Assembly (NCBI GenBank): GCA_011525945.1
Contig: WYBJ01000204.1
Span: forward strand, 1 to 33,339
From: Burkholderiaceae bacterium
GTDB taxonomy: Bacteria > Pseudomonadota > Gammaproteobacteria > Burkholderiales > WYBJ01
Direction of reading: 5' to 3'
DNA: 33,339 bases
A model generated the notes under the pieces. It saw nothing but the letters and a program-made list of their open reading frames with translations. It ran no database searches and was not told the origin of the DNA. Made by a program: the position numbers and the translations under genes. Positions 16,093 to 24,137 of the stretch are shown here, piece after piece. Numbering within the stretch: position 1 is the stretch's first letter; every line of letters begins with the position of its first letter.

Positions 16093-17799
16093 ATGCGATT
16101 GTTCGACAGACTTCTGCGCCGCGCCGGTCGCGCGCCAGGCGCGATGCCTGGACGCGGCGCGGGCGACACCGGCGCGTCCAGGCAGAACGCGCCCGTCGGC
16201 GGCAACGATTCGGACCCTTGCGCCGAGGGGGAGCGTTTGCTTGCCCTTGGGTCGCCGCAGCAGGCGCTGAACGCATTCCAAGCGGCGCTCGACGGTGCTG
16301 CAGATCATGCGCAGGCGCACGTTGGCGAGGCGCGTGCGTACCTTGCCCTGAGCCGGACCGAAGAGGCATGCGAGAGCCTCGAGATTGCGCTGGCGGTCGA
16401 GCCCGGTTGCATACCCGCGCTGCAACTGCTGGGTCGGCTGCGACGCGAGGGCGATCGTCCCCGCGAGGCGATTGACCTGCTGGCGCGGGCCGTAATCCTT
16501 GCGCCCGAACGCGCCGACCTGCGTTTCGACCTGGCGCTTGCGTTGAACCGAGCGCAGCGCCCGGAGGAGGCCGCCCAGGCGTACCGGGATGCGATCGAGC
16601 GAGATCCTCGCAATCCTGCACCCCGGATCAATCTCGGCCTCATGTATCTGCAGCAGTTTGGCGACCCGGTTGCAGCCGAGGCGCATTTCCGCCACGCCTT
16701 GCAGATCGAACCCGGGCACGTGGTAGGTATGGCCAACCTCGGCCTGTCGCTGCACGATCAACACCGCTGCGACGAGGCGATTGCACTTTATCGGGAAGGT
16801 CTGCATCAGCACCCGGAACACGTGGAGCTGCGCTGGAACGAGGGGCTTGCGCACCTGTCGCTTGGCGACTATGCGCGCGGCTGGCCGGGTTACGAGATGC
16901 GATTCATGCGTACGGGCGGGCGCAAACTCGACCGATTTCCATATCCGCAATGGGATGGGCAGGCGCTCGCCGATGCAAAGCTGCTCGTCGTTGGCGAGCA
17001 GGGCATCGGCGACGAGATCATGTTCGCGTCCTGCCTCACCGACCTGAGCGACCGGGTCGGTGGAGTCGTGCTCGAATGTGCGCCTCGCCTGGAGCGGCTT
17101 TTCATGCGCTCCTTCGGCGGCATTGCCGTTCACGGCAAGGAGCGAGGTGTCCCGATCGACTGGCTGCGCCAGTATCCCGAGATCGGCGCCAAGACGGCAA
17201 TCGGCAGCCTGCCGCGCTTCTTACGCTGTTCGCGGGAAGCGTTCCCGACACACCGCGGCTACCTGGTTGCCGACCCGGAGCGGGTCGGTTCGTTTCGTCA
17301 TCGCCTGCGAGCCGCGGGACCGGAGCTCACCGTGGGGATCTCCTGGCGCGGTGGAACCAGCGGTACGCGTGGTCCGATGCGCTCCATTGCCGTGGAGCAA
17401 TTGCGGCCCCTGTTCGCCGTACCCAACACGCGCTTCGTCAGTCTGCAGCATGCGCTGCGACCCGACGAGCGCGAGCAGGTGCGCGCCGCGGGCATGGCGG
17501 TATGGGACGGCGCCGGCGACGACATGGACGATACGGCCGCGCTGGTCGGCGCGCTCGATCTGACGATCACGGTCGCTAATACCAATGCGCATCTTGCCGG
17601 TGGACTCGGCCGCCCGGCGTGGGTACTTTTGAACGAAAGCCCGGATTGGCGCTGGCTATGCGCAGGCGAGGCCTCCCCGTGGTACCCGTCGCTTAGGTTG
17701 TTCCGCTCGGACGGCAGGCCGCGCTGGTCAGCACTCATCGCCAGCCTCGCGCAGCGCCTGACTGCGGTGGCGAGCGGGCCGGCTTCCGACTTCGCTTGA
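16093..17799 (+). CDS. TPR protein with C-terminal glycosyltransferase domain (copy 2)
   Basis: This is a 568-residue paralogue of the protein at 12778-14523. TPR repeats span about 42-275 and the GT-B-like domain about 285-560, with GEQGIGDE (301-308), FASCLTD and SWRGG (417-421). It differs from the other copies at the late donor-site motif: TNAHLAGGLGRP replaces the CTALIHL-type sequence, and SPWYPS replaces MPWYPS. It may therefore use a different sugar; that is inference. The N-terminus, MRLFDRLLRRAGR, is again Leu/Arg amphipathic. The start has no clear ribosome-binding site and sits 20 bases after the upstream glycosyltransferase gene, consistent with translational coupling. Confidence 0.85.
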   Translation: MRLFDRLLRRAGRAPGAMPGRGAGDTGASRQNAPVGGNDSDPCAEGERLLALGSPQQALNAFQAALDGAADHAQAHVGEARAYLALSRTEEACESLEIALAVEPGCIPALQLLGRLRREGDRPREAIDLLARAVILAPERADLRFDLALALNRAQRPEEAAQAYRDAIERDPRNPAPRINLGLMYLQQFGDPVAAEAHFRHALQIEPGHVVGMANLGLSLHDQHRCDEAIALYREGLHQHPEHVELRWNEGLAHLSLGDYARGWPGYEMRFMRTGGRKLDRFPYPQWDGQALADAKLLVVGEQGIGDEIMFASCLTDLSDRVGGVVLECAPRLERLFMRSFGGIAVHGKERGVPIDWLRQYPEIGAKTAIGSLPRFLRCSREAFPTHRGYLVADPERVGSFRHRLRAAGPELTVGISWRGGTSGTRGPMRSIAVEQLRPLFAVPNTRFVSLQHALRPDEREQVRAAGMAVWDGAGDDMDDTAALVGALDLTITVANTNAHLAGGLGRPAWVLLNESPDWRWLCAGEASPWYPSLRLFRSDGRPRWSALIASLAQRLTAVASGPASDFA

Positions 17800-17836
17800 G
17801 TTTCGTTGCGATGAGATCGCGACGCTGGGCAGCGCG

Positions 17837-19540
17837 ATGGTGGGTTGGCTAGGGCGACTTCGGCGGCGCATCGCGCAGCGCGCTGCACCCGCGCCGCACA
17901 CGCCGGCATCCGGCACGGGCGCTATCGCAGCCGATGCCGGAAAAGCATACGACCGAGGGGTCGAGCTCTACGAGGCTTCGCAGTTCGCCGATGCCTGCCG
18001 CTGTTTCGAGTCGGCACTCGACATCGATCCCGAGTTCGCGCACGCATACTACTATCTCGGCATGGCTCGCGGCGCGCTCGGTCAGTTCGAGGATGCCGCC
18101 GATGCGTTCACGATGGCATCGTACTTTTCGCCTGTAATGTCCGCGGCATATCTGGGTCTAGCCGAAGCGCAGTGGAAACAGGGCGATGCTCGGGTCGCCC
18201 TGCAGAGCATCGGTCGCGCGCTGGAGCTGGACGATCGCAATCCGGAGAGCCACAAGCTGCGAGCTGCGCTGCTGGTCGAGGCGGGGGATGTGCCTGCCGC
18301 AATCGCGAGCTACCGACAGGCGATCGAGCTGCGCGCGGACGATGCGGCCGCGCATGCCAGCCTCGGTTACCTGTTGTTCAATGACTGCGCGCAGTACGAA
18401 CTCGGCGCCTCGCACCTGGAACGTGCGCTCGAGATCGATCCGGACAACTTGTTCGCATTGTGCAACCACACGCTAGTGCTGCTTGCGCATCGCGCGAACC
18501 CCGAGGCGGCCGTGCGGGTCGCCGATCGGCTGCTCGCGCGGCACCCCGAGCTGCACGAGGCGCGGCTCAACCGTGCGCTCGCTTTGCTTACCTTAGGCCG
18601 CTTCGATCTCGCCTGGGACGACTATGAAGCAAGGAAGCTCGTGCGCGGTAACTACCGCCCGAAGGCCGTCGCTCTGCCCGAATGGCAAGGAGACGATCTC
18701 GCCGGCAAGACGGCGCTGATCCATGCCGAGCAGGGGCTCGGGGATGAAGTCATGTTCGCATCGTGCTTCGGCGACGTCATCGCGCGCGCCAAGCACTGTA
18801 GCATCGCCTGCTCCTCTCGCCTGCAGCCGCTGTTCGCGCGCTCGTTTCCGGCCGCGCGCGTCGTGAACGACCAGGCGTTCGATTCGTGCTCTGCGGCCGA
18901 GCTTGCGCAGCGGTTCGATTGCCGCATCGCGGCCGGCAGCATCCCGCGATACTTCAGGCGAAGCTGGTCGGATTTTCCGCGGCATGCGGGATATCTACGC
19001 CCCGATGCCGGTTGTCAGGACGCATGGCGGCAAAGGCTCGCCGCGCTAGGCCCGGGATTGCGGGTCGGATTGTCGTGGCGGGGCGGTGCAGTTTCCACGC
19101 GACGCAGCTTGCGATCCGTGCCATTGCGCGACCTGGCGCCGCTGCTTGCGGTAGCGAATTGCCATTTCGTCGACTTGCAGTATGGCGACACGGCGCAGGA
19201 ACGTTCCGAGGCGCGGCTGATCGGGGCATGCGAGCTGCATCATTGGCAGGATGCGATCGACGATCTCGACCAATGTGCTGCGCTCATAGCGAACCTCGAT
19301 CTCGTCATCAGCGTTTGCACGGCCTTGATCCATCTGAGCGGCGCCATCGGGCGCCCCGTCTGGGTCATGGTGCCTCGCAATCCCGAGTGGCGCTATCTTG
19401 CCGCCGGTGAACGTATGCCCTGGTATCCGAGCGCGACGCTGGTGCGGCAGCAAACCAGCGGCGATTGGGGGGCGGTGATCGCGCAGCTTGCAATCCGGCT
19501 GAATACCACCGCCGCAGACAAGGGCGGAAACCGACGCTGA
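17837..19540 (+). CDS. TPR protein with C-terminal glycosyltransferase domain (copy 3)
   Basis: This is a 567-residue paralogue, starting 37 bases after copy 2. TPR repeats span about 35-270 and the GT-B-like domain about 280-560. AEQGLGDE occurs at 297-304, followed by [27 protein letters not shown] and MPWYPS. The N-terminus, MVGWLGRLRRRIAQR, is basic and amphipathic like those of its relatives. It is the last gene before the pilin promoter region. The likely transcription unit runs from the DxD glycosyltransferase through copies 2 and 3. An 18-base palindrome 52 bases after the stop may end transcription. Its target is unknown; pilin is the obvious candidate by position. Confidence 0.85.
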   Translation: MVGWLGRLRRRIAQRAAPAPHTPASGTGAIAADAGKAYDRGVELYEASQFADACRCFESALDIDPEFAHAYYYLGMARGALGQFEDAADAFTMASYFSPVMSAAYLGLAEAQWKQGDARVALQSIGRALELDDRNPESHKLRAALLVEAGDVPAAIASYRQAIELRADDAAAHASLGYLLFNDCAQYELGASHLERALEIDPDNLFALCNHTLVLLAHRANPEAAVRVADRLLARHPELHEARLNRALALLTLGRFDLAWDDYEARKLVRGNYRPKAVALPEWQGDDLAGKTALIHAEQGLGDEVMFASCFGDVIARAKHCSIACSSRLQPLFARSFPAARVVNDQAFDSCSAAELAQRFDCRIAAGSIPRYFRRSWSDFPRHAGYLRPDAGCQDAWRQRLAALGPGLRVGLSWRGGAVSTRRSLRSVPLRDLAPLLAVANCHFVDLQYGDTAQERSEARLIGACELHHWQDAIDDLDQCAALIANLDLVISVCTALIHLSGAIGRPVWVMVPRNPEWRYLAAGERMPWYPSATLVRQQTSGDWGAVIAQLAIRLNTTAADKGGNRR

Positions 19541-19592
19541 ACGCGAACGCCGAGCCGGGCGAGCGGATGCGTTCGGCAGCAAGGCAGCTCAT

Positions 19593-19610
19593 CTGGCGTC
19601 GCGACGCCAG
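19593..19610. terminator. 18-base perfect palindrome after copy 3 gene
   Basis: CTGGCGTCGCGACGCCAG is fully self-complementary. It lies 52 bases beyond the stop of the upstream TPR-glycosyltransferase gene. It could be a terminator stem, although no T run follows, or a protein-binding site of the pilin control region. Confidence 0.4.
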
Positions 19611-19632
19611 CCGTCGCCATCTGACGTTAATC

Positions 19633-19645
19633 GACACCATGTGTC
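19633..19645. promoter_or_regulatory. GACAC-N3-GTGTC palindrome, possible activator site
   Basis: GACAC CAT GTGTC is a perfect inverted repeat about 215 bases upstream of the -24/-12 promoter, a normal distance for a sigma-54 enhancer. The GTGTC half-site resembles the TGTC-containing sites described for PilR upstream of pilin genes. Binding by PilR is inference. Confidence 0.4.
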
Positions 19646-19728
19646 CTTGCGCGTCAGTCTGGCGCAACGCGAGCGCGGGGATCGATGCGCGGCGCCCGTG
19701 CCGCAGCACGGCCAAATCGCCGAATTGC

Positions 19729-19740
19729 GGGCATATGCCC
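19729..19740. promoter_or_regulatory. 12-base palindrome GGGCATATGCCC
   Basis: This perfect palindrome lies 120 bases upstream of the -24/-12 promoter. It is followed closely by GGGCAAATCGGGCG. A regulator site is possible; no regulator can be named. Confidence 0.3.
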
Positions 19741-19859
19741 GGGCAAATCGGGCGTCGATCCGATACGAGACTCTAAAGTTGGGCGCGCGGATGCCGAAAT
19801 CGAGTCGAGCGGCTTGTTAATAGGGGGAGTGTGCCATGCCGGATTCCGGCGAGCCGCGG

Positions 19860-19875
19860 TGGTACGGAAAGTGCC
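19860..19875 (+). promoter_or_regulatory. sigma-54 (-24/-12) promoter of pilin gene
   Basis: TGGTACG-GAAA-GTGCC matches the consensus TGGCACG-N4-TTGCW at most positions. The invariant GG (19861-19862) and GC (19873-19874) are at the exact spacing. Transcription would start near 19886, leaving a leader of about 60 bases. Pilin genes of many beta- and gammaproteobacteria use sigma-54 with PilR. Confidence 0.72.
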
Positions 19876-19945
19876 TCGGATCGTGCGGGCTTTTGCCGAA
19901 ATCCGGTTTCCCTCACTGATGACTGAACCACAAAGGAGTATGCAG

Positions 19946-20362
19946 ATGTTGCGACGTGTACAACGCGGTTTTACCTTGATCGAATTAATGATCGTGGTGG
20001 CGATCATCGGTATTCTGGCGGCGGTGGCATTGCCGGCCTATCAGGACTACACCATTCGTGCCAAGGTTTCGGAAATCGTACTGGCGGCAAGCGGCTTCAA
20101 TACGACCGTTGCGGAGAAGGCGGCCAACGACGGATCGCTGGCCTCCTCCGGTGTCGGCCTGACTGTCACGGTGAGCGGAAAAGTGTCGGGAGGCAGCGTG
20201 ACCGATGGCGGTCTCATCACCATCGCCGGGAGTGCGGCGAGTGTCGGTACGATCGTGACTGTCGTGCTGACGCCCTCCTTGAACGCCGGTAAGGTGATTT
20301 GGGAATGCAGCGCCGGCGCCAACGCGCAATTCAAGTACGTGCCGGCGGAGTGCCGCCACTAA
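19946..20362 (+). CDS. pilA: type IV major pilin (copy 1)
   Basis: This 138-residue prepilin has an 8-residue leader (MLRRVQRG), cleaved before F9 in [18 protein letters not shown], the standard PilD recognition sequence. Glu at +5 of the mature form and the hydrophobic N-terminal helix are present. The C-terminal loop is bounded by two cysteines (WECSAG and PAECRH), the usual pilin disulfide. The middle is rich in Ser, Thr, Gly and Val, offering many O-glycosylation sites. Start ATG 19946 is chosen because AAGGAG (19933-19938) is 7 bases upstream; an in-frame ATG at 19940 is too close. A sigma-54 promoter precedes it and a strong terminator follows, so it is probably transcribed alone and strongly. 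Glycosyltransferase genes flank it on both sides. Confidence 0.95.
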   Translation: MLRRVQRGFTLIELMIVVAIIGILAAVALPAYQDYTIRAKVSEIVLAASGFNTTVAEKAANDGSLASSGVGLTVTVSGKVSGGSVTDGGLITIAGSAASVGTIVTVVLTPSLNAGKVIWECSAGANAQFKYVPAECRH

Positions 20363-20393
20363 TCCGAGCTGGCTGTTCCTGGCAAGTCGAACC

Positions 20394-20421
20394 GGAAAAC
20401 CCCTCGCACGAGGGGTTTTCC
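20394..20421 (+). terminator. strong hairpin terminator after pilin copy 1
   Basis: GGAAAACCCCTC (20394-20405) pairs perfectly with GAGGGGTTTTCC (20410-20421) around the loop GCAC. The 12-base stem with an A run on one arm and a T run on the other is typical of an intrinsic terminator. It separates the two pilin genes. Confidence 0.85.
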
Positions 20422-20473
20422 ACAATAGGGTGATGCTCGCCCAGCGCGATGCCCTGACCGATCGGGTGCACAA

Positions 20474-20890
20474 TTGCTAGCAAGCCTCGCACGCGGGTTC
20501 ACGTTGATCGAGCTCATGATCGTGGTGGCGATCATCGGCGTCCTGGCAGCAGTCGCGCTGCCGGCGTACCAGGACTACACGATTCGCGCCAAGGTTTCAG
20601 AACTCGTCCTGGAGACGACATCCTGGAAAACGCAGGTGTCGGAGAAGGCTTTCACGGATTCGTCGCTAGCAAGCGCAGGAATCGGCTTGACGGTCACGCC
20701 GTCGGGCAAGGTTGCCGGAGGATCGGTCACCGATGTTGGGCTTATCACGATCTTCGGCAACAATGCTACCGTCGGCACCGCGGTGACGATTCTGCTTACA
20801 CCCAGCATATCCGGCGGCCGAATCCAATGGGCTTGTTCGGCGGGCAACGCGGCGACCTTCAAATATGTGCCGGCCGAGTGCCGTCACTGA
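20474..20890 (+). CDS. type IV pilin (copy 2), TTG start
   Basis: This 138-residue prepilin has the same length as copy 1 and aligns with it without visible gaps. The [18 protein letters not shown] helix and the paired cysteines (WACSAG, PAECRH) are kept; the middle differs at many positions. The two DNA sequences differ at many silent sites while the protein is conserved, which argues for a working gene. TTG 20474 is the only usable start: the frame has a stop at 20426-20428 and no ATG or GTG after it. It gives an 8-residue leader like that of copy 1. No ribosome-binding site and no good promoter were found between the terminator and the TTG. A 15-codon frame (20433-20480) overlaps the start and could couple translation. 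The last 32 bases overlap the end of a convergent glycosyltransferase gene. Confidence 0.85.
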   Translation: MLASLARGFTLIELMIVVAIIGVLAAVALPAYQDYTIRAKVSELVLETTSWKTQVSEKAFTDSSLASAGIGLTVTPSGKVAGGSVTDVGLITIFGNNATVGTAVTILLTPSISGGRIQWACSAGNAATFKYVPAECRH

Positions 20891-22460
20891 GGCGCATCAG
20901 CTCGGAGCGGATCCGGGCGATCGTGCCGTGCCAGCCTTCGCCGTGTTGCCTGAACAAACGCACCGACGGGTACCAGATCATCGACTCGCCCGCGTCGCCG
21001 TAGCGCCACTCCGCGATGCGGGGTACAAGCACCCACGCGGGTCTCCCCAGCGCACCCGCAAGATGGACCACCGACGTCTGGACGCAGACAATCAAATCCA
21101 GCGCGCATACCAAGGCCGCGGTCTGGTCATAGTTCGATAGCGCATCGCTCCAGTCGGCTATCCGAACGCCGAGGGTCTGCTCGCTACGGGCAAGCTCGTC
21201 GCGACAGTTTCCGTATTGCAGGTTGACGGCCTGCACCGCGGGCAGATGAAGGATGGGCGCCCAATCGGTCAACGCCGTCGAGCGCGTTGCGCAACGCGTG
21301 GCGGGTGTGCCGCCGCGCCAGGAAATGCCGACCTTGAGCCCGGGCCCCTGCGCTTGCAGGCGTTGTCTCCACGCCGCGATCTGCGCCGCATCAGCGCGCA
21401 GGAACGGCGAGCGGGCGCTGAAATCTTCGCGCCGGCGTCGGAACCGGACGGGCAGGCTGCCGGCCCACGTCTTGGCGGCAGGCTTGATGCCATCGCCAAG
21501 CCACGGCTCCACATTCTTCTTGCGATGCGGATAGATCCGCATACGGGGAAACGAACGTGCGAACAACGCGCTCAGTCGGGGATCGCACTCGATGATCGAG
21601 TCCGCCACCTGGGCGCTCAGGTCGCCAAAACATGATGCAAACATGATCTGATCGCCCAGTCCCTGCTCGGCGCATACCAGCAGCGCGCCGGCGCGCATCG
21701 ACTCGCCATTCCACAGCGGATACTGGCCGGGGCTTGGTTGGGTGCGTCCGGCGTCGCGGTCGCGCCACTCGTACTCCTGCCACCCGCGATCGAAATCGCC
21801 GCGTCGCAGAAGCCCGAGCGCCTTGGTGACATGCGCTTGTGCCAATTGCGGATCGCGCGCCAGTACGCCGTCGACGAACTCTATGGCTCGGTCGAACTCG
21901 CCGAGGTCGAACAGGAGGCCGGCGAGATTGGTTGCAATCGTCGGATCGCTCGGCTCCGCGTCCAGGGCTTGCAGATAGTACTCGCGGGCCAGATCGAACT
22001 GGCCAAGATCCTGCAGGCAGAGTGCGCAATTCGATAGCGCCGATGCGAACCGGGGAGCTGCGGCGATCGCCTGACGATAATGTTCGATCGCCTGTTCCAG
22101 CTTCCCTTCGATGCGCAGCAGATTTCCGAGCGCATTGCGCGCGGCCGGATCGTCCGGCGACAGTGCAAGGGCCGCTTCGACGCGGTCGCGCGCACGCGCG
22201 GTCTCACCCTGCTGCGCGTACACGGCGCCGAGCAGAATCAGCGCTTCGGGCAGACCCGCCTCGAGGTCGATGGCTTGTTCGAGTGCGACGCGCGCCTGCG
22301 CCAGATCACCCCTGGCGAGCAGCGCGCGGCCGCGCTCGACCAGGGATGCGGTGTGCGTGCGGGCGTGCCGTACGCTCGGCGGCGGCTGCGGATCGGGCCT
22401 GCGCCCGCCAGGCTGCTCGCTCACTGGGTCGATGAGTTTGCGCAGAAACCTCAGGAGCAT
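20859..22460 (-). CDS. TPR protein with C-terminal glycosyltransferase domain (copy 4)
   Basis: This is a 533-residue paralogue on the minus strand. TPR repeats span about 38-230, followed by the GT-B-like domain (about 245-525) with AEQGLGDQ (264-271), where the acidic residue after GD in the other copies is Gln. FASCFGD, ISWRGG and IWYPSV are present, and the late motif reads [14 protein letters not shown]. The N-terminus [11 protein letters not shown] is again hydrophobic and basic. Its 3' end overlaps pilin copy 2 by 32 bases tail to tail, so each transcript is antisense to the other there. It lies 91 bases downstream of rfbD and probably belongs to the rfbC-rfbD unit. The ribosome-binding site is weak. 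Confidence 0.85.
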   Translation of the reverse strand: MLLRFLRKLIDPVSEQPGGRRPDPQPPPSVRHARTHTASLVERGRALLARGDLAQARVALEQAIDLEAGLPEALILLGAVYAQQGETARARDRVEAALALSPDDPAARNALGNLLRIEGKLEQAIEHYRQAIAAAPRFASALSNCALCLQDLGQFDLAREYYLQALDAEPSDPTIATNLAGLLFDLGEFDRAIEFVDGVLARDPQLAQAHVTKALGLLRRGDFDRGWQEYEWRDRDAGRTQPSPGQYPLWNGESMRAGALLVCAEQGLGDQIMFASCFGDLSAQVADSIIECDPRLSALFARSFPRMRIYPHRKKNVEPWLGDGIKPAAKTWAGSLPVRFRRRREDFSARSPFLRADAAQIAAWRQRLQAQGPGLKVGISWRGGTPATRCATRSTALTDWAPILHLPAVQAVNLQYGNCRDELARSEQTLGVRIADWSDALSNYDQTAALVCALDLIVCVQTSVVHLAGALGRPAWVLVPRIAEWRYGDAGESMIWYPSVRLFRQHGEGWHGTIARIRSELMRLSDGTRPAHI

Positions 22461-22551
22461 GCCGGGAGACTCGGATTAGCGGCGCGGAGGCCGGCACATG
22501 GGCAGGCGCCGTCGTACGTACGCCCTCGCTTGAGTCGAGCGCGGCATCGGA

Positions 22552-23436
22552 TCACCCGGTGGTCGTCGCTTCCTGTGCCAAGCACAACATCAATGCATCT
22601 TGCCAATGAGGCAGGGCAATGCCCAGGCGCTCCGTCGCAGCGGCACAACAGAGCAGTGAATTCCTGGGGCGACGCGCCGCGGTCGCGTAGCAGGATGTGG
22701 CGACGGGAACGATCTCGGGCGCGCAGCCCGTGTTCGGGTCGCGAACATCTTGCAGGACTCGTTGGGCGAATTCATACCATGACGCTGCGCCGGCGCAGGT
22801 CAGGTGGTACAACCCCGCTCGGTCCGTGAACTGCCTGCCGGCTTTCGCGATCGCCAGAGCGGTTGCCTCGGCCACGAGCCGACACCAGGTGGGTGCGCCG
22901 CTCTGGTCGTCTACGACGCGCAGCGGGACGTTCTGCGCTGCCAAGCGCCGCATCGTGCGCATGAAATTGCGACCACGCAGACCATAGATCCAACTCGTTC
23001 TGAAAATGAAGTACGGGACGCCGGTCGAAGCCACCGCGCGCTCGCCTGCAAGCTTACTGCGGCCGTATTCATTGCATGGATTGGGCAAGTCGTCCTCGGT
23101 GTAAGGGCTGTCCTTTTCTCCATCGAAGACATAGTCGGTCGAGTAGTGGATGATCGATGCGCCGATGCGCTTCGCCTCCTCGGCGAGGATCCCCGGCGCG
23201 ACGCCGTTGATTGCCATCGCCAGATCAGGCTCGGATTCGGCCTGATCCACGGCGGTGTACGCACCTGCATTGACGATGAGATGCGGCGTGATCCGGCGCA
23301 CGGCGCGCCGGATCGATGTCGGATCGGCGAGATCGAGCGTGCTGCGCTCGCACGCCGTCACCTGCCCGAGGCACGCAAGCGTTCGCTCCAGCTCGTACCC
23401 GAGCTGGCCGCGGGCGCCGGTAAGCAGCACCTTCAC
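22552..23436 (-). CDS. rfbD: dTDP-4-dehydrorhamnose reductase
   Basis: This 294-residue protein is RmlD/RfbD, which makes the last step of dTDP-L-rhamnose synthesis by NAD(P)H-dependent reduction of dTDP-4-dehydrorhamnose. The N-terminal nucleotide motif TGARGQLG (6-13) is present, as are NAGAYTAVDQAE, STDYVFDG (99-106) and the catalytic pair Y124 and K128 (YGRSK). The GTG start at 23436 overlaps the rfbC stop by 4 bases (GTGA), which signals tight coupling, and gives the normal family length. A longer open frame upstream lies inside rfbC and is rejected. rfbA and rfbB are not in the window. Rhamnose is a common sugar of O-antigen and of some glycosylated pilins. Confidence 0.93.
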   Translation of the reverse strand: MKVLLTGARGQLGYELERTLACLGQVTACERSTLDLADPTSIRRAVRRITPHLIVNAGAYTAVDQAESEPDLAMAINGVAPGILAEEAKRIGASIIHYSTDYVFDGEKDSPYTEDDLPNPCNEYGRSKLAGERAVASTGVPYFIFRTSWIYGLRGRNFMRTMRRLAAQNVPLRVVDDQSGAPTWCRLVAEATALAIAKAGRQFTDRAGLYHLTCAGAASWYEFAQRVLQDVRDPNTGCAPEIVPVATSCYATAARRPRNSLLCCAAATERLGIALPHWQDALMLCLAQEATTTG

Positions 23437-23981
23437 GCTTCGAATACCTCGGCATCTCGCAACAAACAGCCGGCGCGGTCCTTGGCCGACACGATGGGCG
23501 AGTCGAAGTGCGGCCAATCGATCCCGATCTCGGGATCGTTCCAGGCAATCGTCCGCTCGTGTTCGGGCGCCCAGTACCCGGTCACCTTGTAGATGAGCTC
23601 GGTGCCGTCCTCCAGCGCTGCGAAGCCGTGCGCGAAACCCGGCGGAATCCAAAGCATGCTGCGGTTTGTGGCCGAGAGCTCACACCCCACCCAGCGCCCG
23701 AAGCCGGGCGAGCTGCGACGCAGGTCGACCGCGACATCGAAGGCACGGCCGACTACCACGCGCACGAGCTTTCCCTGCACACGCCCAAGCTGGTAGTGCA
23801 GACCGCGTATGACTCCGCGATGCGAGCGGGAGTGATTGTCCTGCACAAACTCGGCGTCGATCCCGGCCGAGCGCATCAGATCGCGTCGGTTGTAGCTTTC
23901 AAACAGCGAACCGCGCTCGTCCTCGAAGACATGCGGCTGAATGCGAATGACGCCCTGGAGCGCTGTTGCGATGACATTCAT
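23433..23981 (-). CDS. rfbC: dTDP-4-dehydrorhamnose 3,5-epimerase
   Basis: This 182-residue protein is RmlC/RfbC, which epimerises dTDP-4-keto-6-deoxyglucose at C3 and C5. Family motifs are clear: F-DERGSLFESY, HRGVIRGLHYQ with catalytic H62, WIPPGFAHGF with H118, and LIYKVTGYW with conserved Tyr. Length fits the family. The ATG at 23981 is chosen for this; an open frame to 24113 adds only an Arg-rich stretch with no homology. It precedes rfbD with a 4-base overlap. A 156-base gap separates it from the upstream glycosyltransferase-methyltransferase fusion gene. Confidence 0.95.
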   Translation of the reverse strand: MNVIATALQGVIRIQPHVFEDERGSLFESYNRRDLMRSAGIDAEFVQDNHSRSHRGVIRGLHYQLGRVQGKLVRVVVGRAFDVAVDLRRSSPGFGRWVGCELSATNRSMLWIPPGFAHGFAALEDGTELIYKVTGYWAPEHERTIAWNDPEIGIDWPHFDSPIVSAKDRAGCLLRDAEVFEA

Positions 23982-24137
23982 GGCAGCCTGCCCGCGATCG
24001 ACCGCAGCGAATGGTAGCGCGAACAATGACCGGCTCCTGCGAGAACTGAACCGGCGACCAGAATACGCAATCCGACGAGGCTGCGGCGCCGGTCGTGGCG
24101 CCGACTCACGCACACGTCGATCCCCGGTTCGCCGGGC

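Larger units (their letters stand above)
19541..19945. other. 405-bp pilin control region
   Basis: No protein gene is supported here. The open frame that runs into the pilin from 19685 has no ribosome-binding site and would bury the prepilin leader. The stretch holds three perfect palindromes (19593-19610, 19633-19645, 19729-19740), a -24/-12 promoter and the pilin ribosome-binding site, each listed separately. Confidence 0.7.

Noticed and set aside
20370-20395. TGGC-containing sequence before pilin 2 as a sigma-54 promoter
   Set aside because: No GC doublet occurs at the required 10-base spacing from the GG, so the -12 element is missing.
20474-20890. second pilin as a pseudogene or silent cassette
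   Set aside because: The frame, leader length, hydrophobic helix and cysteines are intact and silent changes predominate, so it is kept as a gene with an unusual start.
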